Part shown: piece by piece, positions 39,214-46,585 of the stretch
How the letters are laid out: every line of letters begins with the position of its first letter
How positions within the stretch are numbered: position 1 is the stretch's first letter
Virus record (IMG/VR): IMGVR_UViG_3300031841_002410
Coordinates: 1 to 46,585 of that record
DNA from: a virus
DNA: 46,585 nucleotides
Reading direction: 5' to 3' (one strand)
Translations under genes and position numbers: made by a program
The notes under the pieces: generated by a model
What the model was told of the DNA's origin: nothing
Database searches by the model: none
The model's input: only the letters and a program-made list of their open reading frames with translations

Positions 39214-40046
39214 AAGCGATGTTAGCATGTAGTACAATACCTAAAATCCATGAAGTACCGATACCAACGATAGCTTCACCTAAATTAGACGGCTATCGTT
39301 GTATCGCGATAAACGGTAGAGCTTATAGTCGTACATTAAAACCGATACCTAATAAGTATGTTCAAGCTCAATTTAAAGCTCTTAACTTACATGGTTTCGA
39401 TGGTGAGCTAATGGTCCCAGGAGACTTTGAAGACGTGCAGTCGGTATTTAGTAGCTTTGAGCACAGCAGTGAAAAGACTTTCTACTACAATGTCTTTGAC
39501 TGGTGGCCAGAAGAGTGGCGGGGTTTTCAAGAGCGTCTTAAGATTTCTCTAATGAGAGTATTGGCTTTACCTCTTAACGACATAGTACGCTTTGTACCTC
39601 ATCAGTTCATTCACAGTACTGCACAACTAAAAGAGTACTATGAAGCAGCATTAGCTCAAGGTCATGAAGGTCTTATTACCAGACATCCTAGAGGTATATA
39701 CAAACACGGTAGAAGTACTTTGAATCAAGCTTGGATGCTTAAATTAAAGCCATTTAAAGACGATGAAGCTACTGTTGTTGGCTTCGAAGAATTATTACAT
39801 AATGAAGACACCAGTACGATAAAGAAAGAAAACATGGTACCTGGTGAGACTCTAGGAGCTCTTAATGTTCGTTGGAACGATAAGATATTTAAGATAGGCT
39901 CTGGCTTTGACGACGAGCAAAGAAAACACATCTGGAGTAACAAAGCTAAGTATATAGGTAAGCAAGTTACTTTCAAATATCAAAACTTAACTAAGTACGG
40001 TAAACCAAGATTTCCAATCTTCAAGGGGTTTAGAAATGACGAGTAA
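39210..40046 (+). CDS. ATP-dependent DNA ligase
   Basis: The ATG at 39210 overlaps the Lar-like stop (ATGA); 278 aa. Nucleotidyltransferase motifs: I 'ASPKLDGYRCIAI' (Lys-x-Asp-Gly, about residue 23-35), III 'GFDGELMVPG' (about 65-74), IV 'EGLITRHPRGIYKHGRST' (about 152-169) and V 'WMLKLKPFKDDEATVVGF' (about 175-192). A short OB-fold follows. Size lies below T7 ligase (359 aa). It seals nicks in lagging-strand synthesis and repair. Confidence 0.9.
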   Translation: MKAMLACSTIPKIHEVPIPTIASPKLDGYRCIAINGRAYSRTLKPIPNKYVQAQFKALNLHGFDGELMVPGDFEDVQSVFSSFEHSSEKTFYYNVFDWWPEEWRGFQERLKISLMRVLALPLNDIVRFVPHQFIHSTAQLKEYYEAALAQGHEGLITRHPRGIYKHGRSTLNQAWMLKLKPFKDDEATVVGFEELLHNEDTSTIKKENMVPGETLGALNVRWNDKIFKIGSGFDDEQRKHIWSNKAKYIGKQVTFKYQNLTKYGKPRFPIFKGFRNDE

Positions 40047-40203
40047 AGAGGCGGTAAAAGAAATAAGATACATTATGACTAACCAGGTAGCAAGTGAGCA
40101 AACTAAGAGTGATGCTATCAAAGCTATCATGATGATATATAAAGAGGAGAATAGAACTAGTGTCGGAATCGAAAGAGCAGGCAAAAGTCTTAAAATGGCT
40201 TAA
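40036..40203 (+). CDS. Small helical protein, 55 aa
   Basis: A short frame starting at the ATG at 40036, 11 bases inside the ligase end, with AAGGGG 8 bases upstream, and running 44 bases into the VRR-NUC gene. Composition is helical and basic ('KEAVKEIRYIMTNQVASEQTKSD' region, 'RAGKSLKMA' end). It fills what would otherwise be a 113-base gap in a gapless operon. Family unknown. Confidence 0.45.
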   Translation: MTSKEAVKEIRYIMTNQVASEQTKSDAIKAIMMIYKEENRTSVGIERAGKSLKMA

Positions 40204-40438
40204 AGCTAATGGATTCTGGGTATTTAAAACTATAGAGTGCAACAGAGCTGGTATTATGGATATCATAGCTTGTGCACCTGATGGTAAGTTTGTCGGTATT
40301 GAAATGAAGTACGGCTCAAATAAGGCAAGCAAATTACAAGCCTGGAATATAACAGAAGTCATAAAATGCAACGGTATAGCATTTGTGGCTTGGTCACTTG
40401 AAGAAGTAAAACAGAGGTTAAAAGACTATGAAATTTAA
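40160..40438 (+). CDS. VRR-NUC nuclease
   Basis: A 92-aa stand-alone VRR-NUC domain, GTG start. The pattern 'ESKEQAKVLKWLKANGFWVFKTIECNRAGIMDIIACAPDGKFVGIEMKYG' contains the active site: G-x-x-D (GIMD) and E-x-K (IEMK), with a Gln in 'ASKLQAWNI'. Phage VRR-NUC proteins of this size are endonucleases that act on branched DNA or flaps, here likely resolving replication intermediates for packaging. Confidence 0.8.
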   Translation: MSESKEQAKVLKWLKANGFWVFKTIECNRAGIMDIIACAPDGKFVGIEMKYGSNKASKLQAWNITEVIKCNGIAFVAWSLEEVKQRLKDYEI

Positions 40439-40790
40439 AAAAGGTGTAGAACTACATAACTCGGTTGCTACTATGGATTTAGAACTAATAGACATAATGG
40501 CTAAAGCTGAAAGAGGCTACGATTGTTTTAGAAGAAATAGAATTGAACCGATACCAGAGTTTACAATTACTTCTATAGTAGATGGAATACACATGACTGA
40601 TTCTTTTCACTATAGAGACGGGCGAGGAAGAGCTTTTGATTTTAGAACTTGGTGTAGCAGCAGTGGTGAACAACTGATATTCAGTGAAAAAGAAGCATTA
40701 GTTGAGTTGGTAAAGCGATATGTACCTCACTATGTAGACGTAATTATTGAGAGAGACCACATTCATGTGGAGATTGATAAAGATGAGTAA
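40428..40790 (+). CDS. Hypothetical protein, possible small peptidase-like, 120 aa
   Basis: The order 'DGIHMTDSFHYRDGRGRAFDFRT' and a late 'YVDVIIERDHIHVEID' is reminiscent of M15-type peptidase cores ('S.Hy.GrAfDf.....D..H.h'): H in 'DSFHYRDG', D in 'RAFDFRT', and H-x-H in 'DHIHVE'. If correct this would be a zinc D-Ala-D-Ala/L-Ala-D-Glu peptidase and therefore an endolysin candidate, though M15 domains are often near this size only when minimal. It overlaps both neighbours and lies directly before a one-TM protein and the terminator, close to the holin on the other strand. I rate peptidase as plausible. Confidence 0.6.
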   Translation: MKFKKGVELHNSVATMDLELIDIMAKAERGYDCFRRNRIEPIPEFTITSIVDGIHMTDSFHYRDGRGRAFDFRTWCSSSGEQLIFSEKEALVELVKRYVPHYVDVIIERDHIHVEIDKDE

Positions 40791-41016
40791 AAGTGATAAG
40801 TTAGTAGGTTGGCTATTACTTGCGGCTTTAATAGCATACTGTTTATTTTTAGCCCGACAGGCTAAGCTAGAAGACTTCAAGAAAGAGTGTGAAGGTTACG
40901 GTTACACTGAATTTGTGTTACCTGGAGCTTACTGTAAAAGAGAAGTTTCCGGAACTGTTGAGTCCCAGAAACTGTCGTACTTAAGAAGAAAGTTTCTCTT
41001 TAATAACCGCCCCTAG
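40783..41016 (+). CDS. Small one-TM membrane protein, spanin-like position, 77 aa
   Basis: Starts at the ATG at 40783, overlapping the upstream stop (ATGAGTAA). The N-terminus is cytoplasmic and basic (MSKSDK), followed by one TM (LVGWLLLAALIAYCLFLA, residues about 7-24) and a soluble C-terminal part with two Cys and basic residues. It follows the peptidase-like gene, so an Rz-type inner-membrane spanin is possible, but the periplasmic part is short for a spanin. Last gene of the rightward arm. Confidence 0.5.
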   Translation: MSKSDKLVGWLLLAALIAYCLFLARQAKLEDFKKECEGYGYTEFVLPGAYCKREVSGTVESQKLSYLRRKFLFNNRP

Positions 41017-41097
41017 TCCTTTTTTCTCCTGGGAGGCCTTCGGGCTTTCCTTAACTTTTTCTTCTTTTTTACTACGGTCACGTCTTCGTTTGCTCAT
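40981..41097 (-). CDS. Short Lys/Arg-rich peptide gene, 38 aa (doubtful)
   Basis: On the minus strand just after the holin, the ATG at 41097 opens 38 codons rich in Lys and Arg (MSKRRRDRSKKEEKVKESPK at the start) that read through the complement of the rightward terminator and into the last 36 bases of the opposite gene. The holin end runs into it as TAATGAAATGAGC, which allows re-initiation. The T-rich terminator DNA alone would yield Lys codons, so chance is possible. Confidence 0.3.
   Translation of the reverse strand: MSKRRRDRSKKEEKVKESPKASQEKKGLGAVIKEKLSS
41031..41071 (+). terminator. Terminator of the rightward arm
   Basis: GGGAGGCC (41031-41038) pairs over 8 bp (with G-U pairs) with GGCTTTCC (41043-41050) around a TTCG tetraloop, followed by TTAACTTTTTCTTCTTTTTT. 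It lies 15 bases after the last rightward stop, between convergent arms. In the minus direction the stem is weaker and no T-tract follows. Confidence 0.8.
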
Positions 41098-41101
41098 TTC
41101 A

Positions 41102-41626
41102 TTATACACCTCTTTTTTGTTTACCTCGATGCCAAGAAGCGACACCAAGAATTGCGCCTGGAATGGCGAATAAAGTAGCCATAGCAGTAATAAACTGCGG
41201 TAGCATTACCATTGCTTCTGGTTTACCCTCTATTATTGCTTGGTAACCTAAGTAACAAGCTAGCGTACAAACGAACAAGAATGCTAAGGCACTTATGAAG
41301 CCCCAGAACGGCCTCCATGACCATTGCATCCAATGTTCAGATTTAGACTCGGCTTGCATTGTTTTATTGATGTTAGAGATATTTGAAGCTCTTTCGGTCG
41401 ACAATATACGTTCTATCTCGATTCTTTCATTAGCTTCAATTTCTCTTAACTTCACTGCTGCTTGAGGGTCTACAGTTATAGCTTGCATAACAGCGTCCGG
41501 AGTAGGCTCAGTACCAAACACTCCGGCGACTATTGACCCTAGACCAGCACCTAAAGGTCCTCCTATTGCAGTACCTAAAGCCGGCGCGAAGTCTGCTATC
41601 TTTTTACCTACGTCTGACCATTTCAT
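41102..41626 (-). CDS. Holin, 3-TM type
   Basis: The start is the ATG at 41626 (174 aa), 5 bases after AGGAGA; a longer frame from 41653 would begin inside the tailspike gene. The layout matches the 'holin of 3TMs' family (PF11351-like): a Gly/Ala-rich N-terminus ('IADFAPALGTAIGGPLGAGLGSIVAG'), a charged middle ('LREIEANERIEIERILSTER'), the hallmark 'HWMQWSWRPFWGFISALAF', then TM segments at about 111-133 and 141-163 ('PQFITAMATLFAIPGAILGVASW'). It forms the inner-membrane lesion that times lysis. Last confident gene of the leftward arm. Confidence 0.8.
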   Translation of the reverse strand: MKWSDVGKKIADFAPALGTAIGGPLGAGLGSIVAGVFGTEPTPDAVMQAITVDPQAAVKLREIEANERIEIERILSTERASNISNINKTMQAESKSEHWMQWSWRPFWGFISALAFLFVCTLACYLGYQAIIEGKPEAMVMLPQFITAMATLFAIPGAILGVASWHRGKQKRGV

Positions 41627-41634
41627 AGTTTCTC

Positions 41635-43689
41635 CTATGGTTCTGTTGTCCAAGTTCCAACAAGACCTTCAATAATATAAGCATTGTTAGCTAAGTCTTG
41701 TCTTAGTTTAATGTAAGCCCCTTGAGTAGTAGACTCGATATATTTACCAGCTGTAAGAGACTGAGGCGGTATGTTAAAGCCGACTTCTGGCACTATTCGT
41801 ATACCAGCAGTACCTCCAGCATCGGCTCTGACTACTAGTGAGCCTTCTCCGTTAGAAGAATCATTTTGCAAAGCAATAATAGTAGCACTACCGACATCAG
41901 AACATATTAGCTCTCTTTCTACTCTGTTAGTCATTAATGCGGAGACCGATATCGTTCTAGACAACAAATTAGCTTTGTCTTCAATGATGATACCTGATGC
42001 ATCTTCTAACGTTACTGTTGTGCCAGCATTATTATCAGTAGCCTCTATTTGGCGTAACCCAAAGTACGTATTCTTATACGTATTATTTAACTTGCCATCT
42101 TCAGAGTATATAACATAGAAAAGATGAGTAATTGCTCGGTCTTCAGTTACATATAGATTATGTATTTGCAAATTACCTTGAGCATTTACATAGGCATCAC
42201 TATTTAATCGGTGTAAAGACACGGCAACAGCTTCATTATCACTAGATGAATCATTATTATTACAGTTATGAATTTGTGCAGTGCCTATAGAGACTAATGG
42301 GGCGTTCTCACCAGAGTAATCTCTATGATATATACCTTGTAAATCGTTTTCAGAATAGTTTGCAAAGCCTATGCTAACTAGACCAGTTAGTACTTCAGTT
42401 GCGCCTAATTCCATAGGAGCCATGTATAAGCCTTGTAGACTACCTGTATCTTGATGCTTAAATATTGATATATCAAATTGATTATCAGTACCTGCATGTG
42501 GATATATATCAAAGTCTAGCTCTAATCCTGGACCTGTATTGTTATTAGTATTCAATGCAGCTATACTAACAGTACGAAGTGCAAGAGTACTGTTGATTGG
42601 CTTAAACAATAAACCACCAGCATCATTGTTGTTTAACGTTTTTGTACCTGACACAGACAAGATATTGTCTACAGATTCTACGACCATTCCTCTACCTACA
42701 TTGTCAGTAGATGTCACGTTATCCATGTACAGTTCATCAGCTCTAGTAATGACAATGCCATGGCTATGTGAATTATACGTATTAGCTCCGATAATGTAGT
42801 TAGCACCTGAGGTAGAACTAACCTTAAGATTAACGCAAGTTAAGGAAGCAGCTCCAGTATGTCCTGCTTTATTACCGTCAATAGTAGGATAAACTAGTCT
42901 ATTATTACTTCCACTAACTAATAGTATATTGTAGACCGTAGAAGTAGTATCAGAACCTTTCCATACAGAATCAACAGCCCAAGTGATAGTAGCATTGCCT
43001 GTTACTTGTATTCCAGTATCAACATCAATAATAGTGGTGCCAGGTGAGCTAATTAACGTAGTTTTATAAGTCTGACTATCTGCTACAGCTTTAGCAATAG
43101 CTGCAGTATCATCAGTACTTCCATCATGCTGAGCCCCGTACATTTTAGTTGTCATTATAGCTTGTACAGTTAAAACCATAACAACAGTAGCAGATAATCC
43201 TATCTCATCTATACCATTAGGTGAAGGTATAGTTGCAGCATCTACGCAAGTCCATAGGCCTCCTCCTTGATTGCCTGAGTCTCGTTCTCTCAGTTTAATA
43301 GAATCTCCAATCTGCAACTCTACACTGCTACCATCCGGTAAAGTGCCAGAAATCGCATCGTCTTTAGTATTAAATTCTATGGCCGACAATGAAGACTGTT
43401 TTGCTCTACTTATTACCCAGTTACCTGAACCCGAATCAGGAGCAATACCTGATGTAGCAGCTTCGTCATACACGTAGTCGGTGTAGACCGTTGTTGATGA
43501 GTACACTCTACCTCTAGTGTACTTAGTTACGTCTAAGGCTTGTAGTTCTGCTGTTGTATTTACAGCATACGGTACATCTATACTGCCTACTACGTAAGCT
43601 TGATTATTTCTAACTTGTTCTACTTGGCCTACCCCAGTAAGCAAGTCTTCCATTGCTGCACGTAATTTAGTTACGTTTCTAACATTCAT
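41635..43689 (-). CDS. Tailspike with pectate-lyase-type beta-helix
   Basis: A 684-aa protein. Residues about 1-160 are a virion-attachment region that contains the module shared with the 185-aa fibre-like protein. The beta-helix starts at 'MYGAQHDGSTDDTAAIAKAV' (about residue 183), the hallmark of pectate-lyase-3 spikes ('yGa..dG.tDdT.Ai..Ai'), and continues with short Asn/Asp-rich coils ('NSHSHGIVITRADELYMDNV', 'NNNDAGGLLF'). The C-terminus ('AYIKLRQDLANNAYIIEGLVGTWTTEP') is a cap. It probably binds or degrades a surface polysaccharide. Its start overlaps the polyvalent protein stop by 4 bases. Confidence 0.8.
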   Translation of the reverse strand: MNVRNVTKLRAAMEDLLTGVGQVEQVRNNQAYVVGSIDVPYAVNTTAELQALDVTKYTRGRVYSSTTVYTDYVYDEAATSGIAPDSGSGNWVISRAKQSSLSAIEFNTKDDAISGTLPDGSSVELQIGDSIKLRERDSGNQGGGLWTCVDAATIPSPNGIDEIGLSATVVMVLTVQAIMTTKMYGAQHDGSTDDTAAIAKAVADSQTYKTTLISSPGTTIIDVDTGIQVTGNATITWAVDSVWKGSDTTSTVYNILLVSGSNNRLVYPTIDGNKAGHTGAASLTCVNLKVSSTSGANYIIGANTYNSHSHGIVITRADELYMDNVTSTDNVGRGMVVESVDNILSVSGTKTLNNNDAGGLLFKPINSTLALRTVSIAALNTNNNTGPGLELDFDIYPHAGTDNQFDISIFKHQDTGSLQGLYMAPMELGATEVLTGLVSIGFANYSENDLQGIYHRDYSGENAPLVSIGTAQIHNCNNNDSSSDNEAVAVSLHRLNSDAYVNAQGNLQIHNLYVTEDRAITHLFYVIYSEDGKLNNTYKNTYFGLRQIEATDNNAGTTVTLEDASGIIIEDKANLLSRTISVSALMTNRVERELICSDVGSATIIALQNDSSNGEGSLVVRADAGGTAGIRIVPEVGFNIPPQSLTAGKYIESTTQGAYIKLRQDLANNAYIIEGLVGTWTTEP

Positions 43690-46585
43690 AGTATTTTCAC
43701 CTTATTAGTTCCTGAGGCCATTGCAGTATACCCTCGTTGTTTAAGTGCTCTTTCTATTGCTTTAGCATCACCTTTATGCAATGCTTCCTCATCTATTACT
43801 TGTTGTATAATGTCAGGAGAAGCTATTCTTGACAAGTGTACTTTAGTCGCCAAACCAGAACCTTCAGGACTTTTCAAAGGTCCGTCACCGTATAGTCTAA
43901 CTAATGGAGAGTTAGGGTTATCAGCTGCTTCTAACGATGCGGCTCTTTGTAGCTCTAATAAATCCTGGGCCATCATAGTCTGAGAACCAAGACCGTCCAT
44001 TAACTCTTTAGTTGTTCTAACATTTAAAGGATTTTCTAGTACTCTAGCAGCTTTAGCTAACATAGCTGCATGTCTACCGTCTTTTCCTGGGAAGAACTTC
44101 TGAGACTGTTTCCATAACTTAGCTACGAATGAATACTTAGCTTTTATAAATGGATTATCAGTCAACCCCTGTTGTACTGTAGGCATTGGTATACCTCCAG
44201 AGAATTGAGCCAATGGTACATCGTTTTTGAACACTGTAGCTAGCTCATCAATAGAAGCTTTAAGAGCTCTAGCATCTTTAGTTGTCAAAGATATTGGAGC
44301 TAAGCTATCAGACAAGCTTGGAAAGTCAATGGCTTGCATACCTTGACCTGCCGTGTGCTTATCAACTAGTGCTTTAACTGTTGCACCTTCCGCTCTAGCT
44401 TTAAGGCCTGCTGGTAACTGGTTTAATACTTCAGACCAAGTTTCATCGGATGCGGTAATATACTTAGTTAAGCTTCTTACTAGTGCATCTTCCGGCACTC
44501 CTTTCTTCTGGAGCATCTTAAACAGTACATTCTTTTCAAGCGTTTTCATTTCAGCATATCTAATCTTAGCTGTTGCGAACTGGTCTAGCCATTCTTTAGG
44601 GTCGTCAAATACTTGCTCAGCACCTTCTTTGATTTTGCGGTCTATCTTAGTCATTAAGTCACTGAAGCCTTTCTGGTCTACAGCTTTCTTCATACCTCTG
44701 CCGAATCTAAACTCATTAACTAATTGTCTTAAGTCAAGTAGGTCAGTAAAAGTACGACTGTCTACTCGTTGACCTATAACATCTGCACGTCTACCAAAAC
44801 GTTCTAGTGCTGCTGGGTCTGTTATCTTAGCTCGCATTGTATCAAGTACAGGTTGTATAGCTAATTCTTCATAGTCAAAGTTATAAGCTTTGGTACCTGG
44901 TGCGTCTTGAGCTCTCTTGATAACAGTCTTATAAAACTGCTTAGTATCTGTAACATAGTTATCTAAGTCTTGTCGCATCGCTGGAGATACGTCACCACTC
45001 TTAAGACGCTCTGCAGAGTCTATTAAATCCTTAGCTCTACTATCTATAGCTTTAGCTACATTACGATGAGCTGTTGGGCTAATAGACCCGACTTCTTTCA
45101 TTATCTCTTCACCTCCTGGCTCAGTCATAACAAAAGACATAACTTCTTTGTCAGGAGAGTTTTCAGGTAATTCCATAACTCTAGCTGTTTGAGTTACTAT
45201 ATGGTCTATCTCATCGTCAGATAAAATCATAAGCTCTTTCAACGCAGACTTAGCACCGAGTAAGTCACTATTGACCAAAGCGTTCTTCATCTTGACAACG
45301 CCCTGCCAACCTGCTGCACCTAACTTAACTAATGGATAACCAATGCTATCGCCAAGTAAAGAAGCTTCTGCGGCCGTTGTACTTTTGTGCCAGGCTATCT
45401 CTGCATCTAATTCAGCATTTAATTTCATAGAAGCATTTAAGTAGTCAAACTGAGTACCTAATGCCCCGCCACCCATAGCACCGAAAGCAGACGCAGCAGG
45501 AACGCCGATACCGAGCACCCAAGGATTCTTCGGTAATGTTCTAGCGGCCATTGAGCCTGCTGCGATACCACCACCTACAGCTCCCGCTATCTCACCTTTC
45601 TCGGCGTTAAGAGCGTCCCAGAATCCTGGATTAGCTTCTACCCACTCTCCGCCTTCAGTCTTGGCCCACCAGGTACCTAAGTCAGTAACAGCACCTATAT
45701 CAGACCTTCCGCCTTCAGGGTCTCTGTATTCTAGTGTCACTCCATTCTCAGCCGCAAATTTAGTTATCATTTGTTTCTGAGCTTCAAATAGTTTTTCTGA
45801 AGTTTGTCTTGCAGTAGAATTACCTGCAAAAGCTGATGTACGAGATAATACGGAGCCCATATGAGGTCTAATTAGTTTAATGGCTTCCACAAACTCAGGT
45901 AAAGACATATCTTCGTCTAGACCGACAACTTGTTGATAAGCTAACTTACGTTTACCTAAAGCAACTTTAGCTGGGTCTACTGCATCTTCTGGTTTAACAC
46001 CAGGTAACTCGCCTTCAGATATCTGTCTAGCTGTCTCAACTTTCTCAGACGCTTGAGTAAATAAATCTACAGCAGATTCCCACCAGCTCTTTTCAACTTG
46101 TGGTTTGGCTTCTCTGTTTACTACTGTAGGTTCTTCACCTTGCATAAACTGTTTTATTTCGTCTTCTGAGTAACCTTCAGCAACTGCTGCTTTTATCTTA
46201 TTAGCCCTATCTAATGCTTCAACAATGTCATCGTCGTCGTGGCCATCAGCTCGAAGTTTCTCGATAATTTCGTCTTCTGAATAACCTTCTTTTAAAGCCA
46301 GGTAAGCAGCCATACCACCAGCTACAGGAGTAGAGTACAAGCTAAAAGACGGTTTTTCTACCCGAGGTACAGAAAGATCATTAACTAGCTTTGGTCGAAT
46401 AACTGCGTAAGTAACTCCTTCTTTTGCTTTAGCTAAGTCCAGTCTTGCTTCGTCTATATCGCCAGTATCGCCGTGTTGTCTAGCCATTACTAACTCAACT
46501 TCTAGTTCTCTTATTTGCTTTTTATCCGTCCTAGTTACCATTTCAAAATCAGCACCCATAGACTTAGCTAGTTTTTTTACTGTGC
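43686..46585 (-). CDS. Ejected polyvalent virion protein, C-terminal part (begins at 1079 across the join)
   Basis: These bases encode residues about 330-1295 of the gene that starts at 1079; 46495-46585 repeat 1-91. The ATG at 46559 is an internal Met (residue 339), not the start. After the N-terminal polyvalent domain there are two 'EGYSEDEI' helices with 'LRADGHDDDDIVEAL' (about 410-485), a Gly/Ala-rich hydrophobic stretch ('GAVGGGIAAGSMAARTL' and 'GIGVPAASAFGAMGGGALG', about 665-705) that could insert into the membrane, and then about 500 residues of charged helices. Size, helix content and hydrophobic centre suit a protein ejected to build the DNA conduit. I see no peptidoglycan-hydrolase motif. 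Confidence 0.8.
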   Translation of the reverse strand, partial: TVKKLAKSMGADFEMVTRTDKKQIRELEVELVMARQHGDTGDIDEARLDLAKAKEGVTYAVIRPKLVNDLSVPRVEKPSFSLYSTPVAGGMAAYLALKEGYSEDEIIEKLRADGHDDDDIVEALDRANKIKAAVAEGYSEDEIKQFMQGEEPTVVNREAKPQVEKSWWESAVDLFTQASEKVETARQISEGELPGVKPEDAVDPAKVALGKRKLAYQQVVGLDEDMSLPEFVEAIKLIRPHMGSVLSRTSAFAGNSTARQTSEKLFEAQKQMITKFAAENGVTLEYRDPEGGRSDIGAVTDLGTWWAKTEGGEWVEANPGFWDALNAEKGEIAGAVGGGIAAGSMAARTLPKNPWVLGIGVPAASAFGAMGGGALGTQFDYLNASMKLNAELDAEIAWHKSTTAAEASLLGDSIGYPLVKLGAAGWQGVVKMKNALVNSDLLGAKSALKELMILSDDEIDHIVTQTARVMELPENSPDKEVMSFVMTEPGGEEIMKEVGSISPTAHRNVAKAIDSRAKDLIDSAERLKSGDVSPAMRQDLDNYVTDTKQFYKTVIKRAQDAPGTKAYNFDYEELAIQPVLDTMRAKITDPAALERFGRRADVIGQRVDSRTFTDLLDLRQLVNEFRFGRGMKKAVDQKGFSDLMTKIDRKIKEGAEQVFDDPKEWLDQFATAKIRYAEMKTLEKNVLFKMLQKKGVPEDALVRSLTKYITASDETWSEVLNQLPAGLKARAEGATVKALVDKHTAGQGMQAIDFPSLSDSLAPISLTTKDARALKASIDELATVFKNDVPLAQFSGGIPMPTVQQGLTDNPFIKAKYSFVAKLWKQSQKFFPGKDGRHAAMLAKAARVLENPLNVRTTKELMDGLGSQTMMAQDLLELQRAASLEAADNPNSPLVRLYGDGPLKSPEGSGLATKVHLSRIASPDIIQQVIDEEALHKGDAKAIERALKQRGYTAMASGTNKVKIL
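46495..46585. repeat. Terminal direct repeat, right copy
   Basis: Identical to 1-91. Removing one copy yields a 46,494-bp circle and an intact 1295-codon gene. Confidence 0.95.

Noticed and set aside
46559-46559. ATG at 46559 as the start of the large virion gene
   Set aside because: The frame continues upstream across the circle join to the TAATG-coupled ATG at 1079; 46559 is an internal Met.

Overview
The window is a complete tailed-phage genome, written as a linear string that closes on itself. Bases 1-91 are identical to 46495-46585, so the unique circle is 46,494 bp. One minus-strand gene runs straight through the join: it starts at 1079, passes base 1, and ends at 43686 (1295 codons plus stop). 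The particle is probably a short-tailed (podovirus) virion. The supporting genes are a P22-type portal, a DUF6682-like head-tail adaptor, a tail-nozzle protein, a pectate-lyase-fold tailspike, and no tape measure or sheath. I see no integrase, no CI-like repressor, no tRNA and no phage RNA polymerase, which suggests a lytic phage that uses host RNA polymerase at sigma70-like promoters. The composition is AT-rich. Host and genus cannot be named from sequence alone; gene content is reminiscent of marine podoviruses of Gram-negative bacteria, but that is inference.

Layout. A divergent promoter region at 18029-18141 splits the genome. Leftward (minus strand, reading 18028 down to 1 and on around the circle to about 41100) lies the virion and lysis arm: scaffold, major capsid, head decoration, small structural genes, a secreted beta-propeller, a repeat protein, adaptor, fibre-like proteins, a LamG/SPRY receptor-binding candidate, nozzle, cupin-like protein, ejection proteins, portal, the 1295-aa ejected polyvalent protein, tailspike and a 3-TM holin. 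Rightward (18142-41016) lies a small ribbon-helix-helix protein, terminase small and large subunits, a Tad2-like anti-defence protein, about 580 bp of AT-rich noncoding DNA, a cluster of small early genes (including a SET-domain protein flanked by two paralogues, and a three-HTH regulator), and then the replication and nucleotide block. That block holds a primase/SF3 helicase, Dda-like helicase, gp2.5-like ssDNA-binding protein, family A polymerase, a thymidylate-synthase-family enzyme, MazG-like pyrophosphatase, dNMP kinase, dCMP deaminase, Cas4-like exonuclease, SNF2-like helicase, Lar-like protein, ATP ligase and VRR-NUC nuclease. A terminator at 41031-41071 closes the rightward transcript where it meets the leftward one.

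How it fits together. Most genes overlap by TAATG, ATGA or GTGA, implying long translationally coupled operons. Two early genes (22786 and 31499) have their own near-consensus promoters (TTTACA-N17-TATAAT), with a hairpin at the predicted 5' end of the mRNA. The most interesting signals are: (1) a thymidylate-synthase homologue with the Asn-to-Asp change that marks dCMP enzymes, beside MazG-like, dNMP kinase and dCMP deaminase genes, which looks like a compact T4-type cytosine-modification pathway; (2) only two GATC sites found by eye in the whole genome; (3) a Tad2-like and a Lar-like protein, which with (1) suggest layered counter-defence; (4) a SET-domain methyltransferase between two paralogous abundant-type early proteins and beside a 27-bp inverted repeat around an AT-rich core; (5) a non-SSB protein that ends in the bacterial SSB tail EDDIPF. 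No endolysin or spanin was recognised.
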